A DNA stretch of 64,000 bases from an uncultured Alistipes sp. GTDB taxonomy: Bacteria; Bacteroidota; Bacteroidia; Bacteroidales; Rikenellaceae. Below, piece after piece: positions 60,132 to 64,000 of this stretch. The DNA is taken from contig CALUKH010000001.1 of NCBI GenBank assembly GCA_944321185.1, forward strand, positions 180,896-244,895, written 5' to 3'. Under the pieces are notes generated by a model. It searched no databases. It was given only the letters and a program-made list of their open reading frames with translations, and was not told the origin of the DNA. A program made the translations under genes and the position numbers. Numbering within the stretch: the stretch's first letter is position 1; each line of letters opens with the position of its first letter.

Positions 60132-60944
60132 TTAAACCTTTTCCGGGACGGCAAAGGCCTCTTTCGGGGCAAAGGAGTCCTCCTGCTCGACGGAACGGGC
60201 CTCCGCTTCGGGCAGACTGTCCAGATGATCCTGCCAATGAATGGAGGCATGCGTGCCGTCGCAATAGGGCTTGTTGGCCGATTGTCCGCAGCGACAGAGC
60301 ACCATGCGATTGCGGATTTCATACGTCTGTCCCGTTTCGCGGCGCAGCGGGATACCGCCGCGCACCCACAACCCGCCGCTGCTTTCGATGGTCGGATCCT
60401 CGATCAGCCCCAGGCTGGGTTCGAAACGGAATTCGTAAGGACGTCCCGTCGCACGGTCCCAGGCCATCAACCGTCCGCCGGGACACATCGATGCTTCGCG
60501 GATGGCCAGGCGGCGTGAGGTCGGATCGTCGGATCGCGCGGTGAGATGCCACGCATCGCCGGTCGCATGGCAGAACCGGGCAAAGACGCAGTATTGCGGA
60601 TTGTCGCTCAGGGCGAGAGTCTGACCGTGCGTCCGGTCCGAATGGTCGAGCAACGCTTCGTCCGGGGCCGTGAGTGTCGGGTCCCATCGGGCCGAGAGGT
60701 GGCTCCCGTCGCAATAGGGCTTGCGTTTCGAGGCCCCGCAGCGGCACAGGGCCGTCGGTTCGGATTCGGTCGGGAAACGTCGCCCGGACTGGAAATACCA
60801 GCTTTCGTACTCGGTGTTGAGCATGATGAACTGCGTGGCCAGCGGCGGCCGGCCGTAAACCAGATACGGGCCCTTTTCGCTGACCGTAATCGAGAATCGT
60901 TCGTCAGCCTGACGACTGCCCGTTTCAATTTTCCGTGTCGACAT
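60132..60944 (-). CDS. Double CDGSH iron-sulfur protein
   Basis: A 270-aa protein with two CDGSH-type [2Fe-2S] sites: C67-R-C69...C78-D-G-S-H82 (CRCGASKRKPYCDGSH) and C217-R-C219...C228-D-G-T-H232 (CRCGQSANKPYCDGTH), each with the 3-Cys-1-His set. A middle segment with C119, C125 and C154 (YCVFARFCHATGD ... SMCPGGRLMAWDRATG) lies between them and may bind another cofactor or zinc. No signal or membrane segment is present. CDGSH proteins handle labile [2Fe-2S] clusters and redox exchange. The specific role is unknown. A terminator lies past its stop, and no clear promoter box was found. Confidence 0.92.
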   Translation of the reverse strand: MSTRKIETGSRQADERFSITVSEKGPYLVYGRPPLATQFIMLNTEYESWYFQSGRRFPTESEPTALCRCGASKRKPYCDGSHLSARWDPTLTAPDEALLDHSDRTHGQTLALSDNPQYCVFARFCHATGDAWHLTARSDDPTSRRLAIREASMCPGGRLMAWDRATGRPYEFRFEPSLGLIEDPTIESSGGLWVRGGIPLRRETGQTYEIRNRMVLCRCGQSANKPYCDGTHASIHWQDHLDSLPEAEARSVEQEDSFAPKEAFAVPEKV

Positions 60945-61041
60945 ACTATATGCGTTTAAGATTCGTTAATTGGTTGGTGGCAATAATTGTTCCCGGAAGC
61001 AAAATTCGCCGCCGCCATATAGGATTTGTCCCGGTTTTTGG

Positions 61042-61049
61042 TATCTTTG
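61042..61049 (+). promoter_or_regulatory. Promoter -7 box for the FISUMP lipoprotein gene
   Basis: TATCTTTG, 36 bp before the ATG at 61086. Confidence 0.65.
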
Positions 61050-61085
61050 CAACGGTTTTTGGAATTGAAATTCAGTAAATACACG

Positions 61086-62519
61086 ATGAACAGCAAAAGA
61101 TTCGCTGGGTGGTGCTGGGCCTTGGCCGCCGCCCTCTTCATTTCGTGCGGTGACGATGACGTGACCGGATCGCTTTCGTTCGATTCGCCCGCCGTCTTCT
61201 TCGCCAAGGGCGAAACGGCACCGGTGACGGTCCACTTCACGGCCTCGAACCTCAATACCTTCTCCATTTCGAGCAAACCGACCGGATGGGACGATGTCGT
61301 GCTGGATGCCGCATCGCAGACCGTGCGGGTGACACCTCCCACGTCGTTCGACAACGGGGAGGCCAAGACCGGTTCGGTCGTTCTGAGCGGTACGGGAGGT
61401 GGTGGTGCCACGGGTTCCGCCACGCTTTTCGTCGGCGTGGTCGAACAGACGGATCTATCCGCTCAGCGGGCCAACAGCTATATCGTCAACCAAAAGGAGA
61501 CGAACTATCTGATCGATGTCGAACACCGCAGCGACAATGCCTCGCTGGCAACGGCTTCGGTGGGAGTCATCTGGCAAAGTTGTACGAATCTGATTCAGTA
61601 TCTGACGCTTGCGAACGGAAAGGCGTCGTTCTATGTGGGGGCCGAGACTGAAGGCGAGGATCCGATCAAGTCGGGCAATGCCGTAATCGGAGCCTACGAC
61701 GCTGCGGGGACGCTGCTGTGGAGCTGGCACATATGGGCGACGGATTACGATCCCTCGCAGACGGCCGCCCAGCGGACGTTCAACGGCTATACGATGATGG
61801 ACCGCAACCTCGGAGCCCTGGCTTCGGGCAATGATACGACGGACGATATGCTGGCCTCCTACGGTCTCTATTATCAGTGGGGACGCAAGGATCCTTTCGT
61901 CGGGCCCAGCACGTATCGCTTTACGAGCGGTACGGCCGCCACGATCTACAGCGGCTATAATTCGAGTATGACGGTGACGCCGGTGGCATCGAATGCCTCG
62001 AACGGAACGCAGGACTACGCACGGCTCAATCCGCAGATCTTCATCACGGGCGTGTCGGATTCGGCTTACGACTGGCTGTGGAATCACGATGCCACGCTGT
62101 GGACCGCTCCCGGAACGGCCAAGAGTCTCAACGATCCCTGCCCGGAAGGTTGGCGGGTGGCTCCGGCTGCTGCATTCGAGGGGCTGACCCCCACGGCCGA
62201 AAGTCTCGAGTGGGCCAATACGAAATATGGAGTCATGCTCGAGAAGGAGGGCGTTTCGTCGCTCTTCATGGGAGCCGGACAGCGCACCTATCGCGACGGC
62301 AAGTTGCAGAATCTCTACTTCAGCGACGCTCAACCGCTGAGCACACGGGCCGATGAGGCACAGCCGTGGGTCGGTCTTTACTGGACCTCCGAGGCTGCGG
62401 CCAACGGGAATCTCTCCACGGCGCTCTATTTCCACTATGGAGATGCCGGAGCCGTCGAGTCGTCCTATGCGATGCGGCGTGCCAACGGACTACCGGTCCG
62501 CTGTGTGAAGGCCGAATAG
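61086..62519 (+). CDS. FISUMP-domain surface lipoprotein
   Basis: A 477-aa product from the ATG at 61086 (MNSKRFAGWCWALAAALFISC, lipid Cys after FIS, followed by GDDD that may act as a surface-sorting signal). The N-terminal 230 residues are beta-rich, with an Ig/BACON-like look (VTVHFTASNLNTFSISSKPTGWDDVV, TSVVLSG-like repeats). The C-terminal 240 residues match the FISUMP/major paralogous domain: YTMMDRNLGAL, YGLYYQWGRKDPFVG, NDPCPEGWRV, YWTSEAA and the ending GLPVRCVKAE. Such lipoproteins are common and variable on Bacteroidales surfaces; ligands are unknown. Confidence 0.85.
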   Translation: MNSKRFAGWCWALAAALFISCGDDDVTGSLSFDSPAVFFAKGETAPVTVHFTASNLNTFSISSKPTGWDDVVLDAASQTVRVTPPTSFDNGEAKTGSVVLSGTGGGGATGSATLFVGVVEQTDLSAQRANSYIVNQKETNYLIDVEHRSDNASLATASVGVIWQSCTNLIQYLTLANGKASFYVGAETEGEDPIKSGNAVIGAYDAAGTLLWSWHIWATDYDPSQTAAQRTFNGYTMMDRNLGALASGNDTTDDMLASYGLYYQWGRKDPFVGPSTYRFTSGTAATIYSGYNSSMTVTPVASNASNGTQDYARLNPQIFITGVSDSAYDWLWNHDATLWTAPGTAKSLNDPCPEGWRVAPAAAFEGLTPTAESLEWANTKYGVMLEKEGVSSLFMGAGQRTYRDGKLQNLYFSDAQPLSTRADEAQPWVGLYWTSEAAANGNLSTALYFHYGDAGAVESSYAMRRANGLPVRCVKAE

Positions 62520-62745
62520 CCCGAAGCCGGGGCCGTGAGGGGGAGCGAAAAAGAAAAACGCGTTCAGGGTGCCCGGGGTACAGAAACAGAGGGGGTACAG
62601 AAACAGATTCCTGGCGGTTGGGGTTGGCTCGCGGTGCCGGAAAGCATGCCAATGCGACTCTGTGTGAGCAATAAACGGACGAAATTCCACATACGGATGC
62701 GTTTTTCGGTATGACACTTGCAGAATTCGGAGAAAATCTTCGAAC
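62520..62745. other. Intergenic DNA with a 16-bp direct repeat
   Basis: About 225 bp between the FISUMP and MFS genes. Directly after the stop codon the coding strand is purine-rich and carries two copies of GGGGTACAGAAACAGA (62575-62590 and 62592-62607, period 17). No gene or terminator is recognised. Confidence 0.5.
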
Positions 62746-63948
62746 ATGCAAATTCATACAGGAAAAGGAACTATCCCGTTGGTGGTTCTGCTGGCCATCT
62801 GGTCCGTATCGGCCATAGCTTCGCTGCCCGGACTGGCTATCTCGCCGATTCTGGGCGATCTGAACAAGGTATTCCCCAAGGTGACGGATCTCGAGATCCA
62901 GATGCTCACCTCGCTGCCGTCGCTGCTGATTATCCCCTTCGTGCTGCTCTCGGGCAAGCTCTCCGAAGGGCGTGACCAGTCGCGGATTCTGGCCGTCGGT
63001 CTGTCGATCTTCTTTTTGAGCGGTGTGGCGTGTCTCTTTCTGCGCAGCATCGTGGGGTTGATCGTCGCCAGCTGTATCCTCGGCATCGGGGCCGGCATGG
63101 TTATTCCCCTTTCGACGGGGCTGGTCGTCGAGTATTTTACGGGTGACTGGCGGGTCCGGCAACTGGGTTACAGCTCGGCGATCAACAACCTGACCCTCGT
63201 GCTGGCCACGATCCTGACGGGTTATCTGGCCGATGTCGACTGGCACCTCCCCTTTCTGGTCTATACGCTTCCGGGCGTAGCGCTCATGCTGTCGTTCTTT
63301 CTGCGGCGACGGCGTCCGGCGCCCGAACCCGCCCAGAGCATCCAGCTGCGGCACCGGCGCATCGATACACGCAAACTCGCCGGACTGATGCTCTTCTACT
63401 TCTTTGTCACCTATGCCGTGCTGGCCATCGTCTACTATGCATCGTTTCTTGTCGATGACTACCACATCCGCAGCTCCTTCTCCGGGGTGCTGATTGCACT
63501 CTTTTTCCTGGCCATCATGCTCCCGGGGCTCTACATCGACCGCATCATCCGACGGCTCAAGTCGTGGGTTAACTTCGTATCGCTGCTTTCGGTGGCGGCG
63601 GGCCTGGTCTGCCTGGGGATCTTCCGCAGCGAGGCGATGCTCGTTGTCGGGGCGCTGCTGACCGGTTATGGCTACGGTATCATGCAGCCGGTGATTTACG
63701 ACAAGGCCGCGACGATCGCTCCGCCGCAGTCGGCTACACTGGCCCTTTCGTGCGTCATGGCGATGAACTATCTGGCGGTGATGGTCTGCCCGTTTGTGGT
63801 GGATCTCTTCCGGAAGCTCCTCCACATCCACGGCGAACATTTCCCCTTCCTGTTCAATGCCGTGCTGGTGCTCGTCGTGGCCGTCATCACCTGGCGCTGG
63901 CGCCGGAACTTCACCCTCGGCCTCGACGAAGCCTATTACAAGGAGTAG
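62746..63948 (+). CDS. Major facilitator superfamily transporter
   Basis: A 400-aa protein with about 12 membrane helices. The early part reads VLLAIWSVSAIASLPGLAISPILGDLNKVFP, SLLIIPFVLLSGKLSEGRDQSRILAVGLSIFFLSGVACLF (the MFS loop 2-3 region), and IVGLIVASCILGIGAGMVIPLSTGLVVEYFTGD. A basic loop splits the two halves (RRRRPAPEPAQSIQLRHRRIDTRKL). It is an inner-membrane antiporter or uniporter. The substrate is not recognisable; the style resembles drug or small-molecule exporters, which is inference only. The ATG position is taken as 62746 with an uncertainty of 1-2 nt. Confidence 0.9.
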   Translation: MQIHTGKGTIPLVVLLAIWSVSAIASLPGLAISPILGDLNKVFPKVTDLEIQMLTSLPSLLIIPFVLLSGKLSEGRDQSRILAVGLSIFFLSGVACLFLRSIVGLIVASCILGIGAGMVIPLSTGLVVEYFTGDWRVRQLGYSSAINNLTLVLATILTGYLADVDWHLPFLVYTLPGVALMLSFFLRRRRPAPEPAQSIQLRHRRIDTRKLAGLMLFYFFVTYAVLAIVYYASFLVDDYHIRSSFSGVLIALFFLAIMLPGLYIDRIIRRLKSWVNFVSLLSVAAGLVCLGIFRSEAMLVVGALLTGYGYGIMQPVIYDKAATIAPPQSATLALSCVMAMNYLAVMVCPFVVDLFRKLLHIHGEHFPFLFNAVLVLVVAVITWRWRRNFTLGLDEAYYKE

Positions 63949-64000
63949 GCGCGTTTGCAGCCAACAGCCCGCAAGCCGAAGAAGGCCGGACGAAGCCCGA

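Overview
This window looks like a chromosomal segment of a high-GC member of the Bacteroidales, most likely Rikenellaceae/Alistipes. The genus is inferred from gene content and base composition and was not tested by a search. Supporting signs are the recurrent Bacteroidetes promoter -7 box TAnnTTTG (for example 3501, 17595, 41344, 54629, 61042), weak or absent Shine-Dalgarno sequences, lipoproteins with short lipoboxes, a FISUMP-type C-terminal module, a C69 dipeptidase, and a 2-oxoacid:ferredoxin oxidoreductase (typical of an anaerobe). About 60 protein genes are supported. I saw no tRNA, rRNA, CRISPR array, insertion sequence or prophage. Most of the content is core housekeeping.

Layout. 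1-3.9 kb: the 5' end of a CorC/DUF21-type membrane protein gene, argS, an OmpA-like exported protein, and a small conserved gene behind a textbook promoter. 3.9-5.6 kb: ATPase and lipoprotein binding subunit of a Zn/Mn ABC transporter; the matching permease lies about 47 kb away at 52.3 kb. 5.7-7.3 kb: an AT-rich pocket holding one XRE-type regulator and about 590 bp of palindrome-rich noncoding DNA. 7.3-12.9 kb (minus strand): bcp, a repeat-rich exported protein, recA, a RelA/SpoT homologue, a one-TM protein and a HIT protein. 13-17.4 kb: zinc ribbon, carbonic anhydrase, WYL regulator, thioredoxin-like lipoprotein and dnaA. 17.6-20.4 kb: phosphoglucomutase, then a decayed gene resembling a TonB-plug protein.

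20.4-28.5 kb (minus): a long head-to-tail row dapB, lepB, yigZ-type, uvrA, M16 peptidase, O-methyltransferase, MazG-like. 28.6-35.5 kb: truA, proC, yggS, a lipoprotein, a C69 peptidase and lpd. 36-41.2 kb (minus): yicC, gmk, a nadD with a TPR-like C-terminal extension, ddl, a DUF3109-type Cys-rich protein, and an M23/LysM cell-wall hydrolase. 41.4-48.3 kb (plus): serC, serA, DUF1015, DUF805, and the four-subunit korDABC-type operon. 48.6-53.2 kb (minus): metal permease, lptG-type, ribBA, fmt. 53.3-60 kb (plus): mtaB, an output-less four-helix-bundle sensor, trkH, a SPOR-domain protein, an NfeD-like protein and FloA. 60.1-64 kb: a double-CDGSH protein, a FISUMP lipoprotein and an MFS transporter.

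No complete novel system is evident. The most interesting unexplained structures are (i) short tandem repeats, purine-rich on the coding strand, sitting directly 3' of stop codons, above all a roughly 30-bp, seven-unit degenerate array after fmt (48.44-48.63 kb); (ii) the AT-rich pocket with four TTTACAAA/TTTGTAAA motifs upstream of the XRE gene; (iii) the NadD-TPR fusion; (iv) the sensor-like protein without an output domain coupled to trkH; and (v) the decayed TonB-plug-like gene after the phosphoglucomutase.
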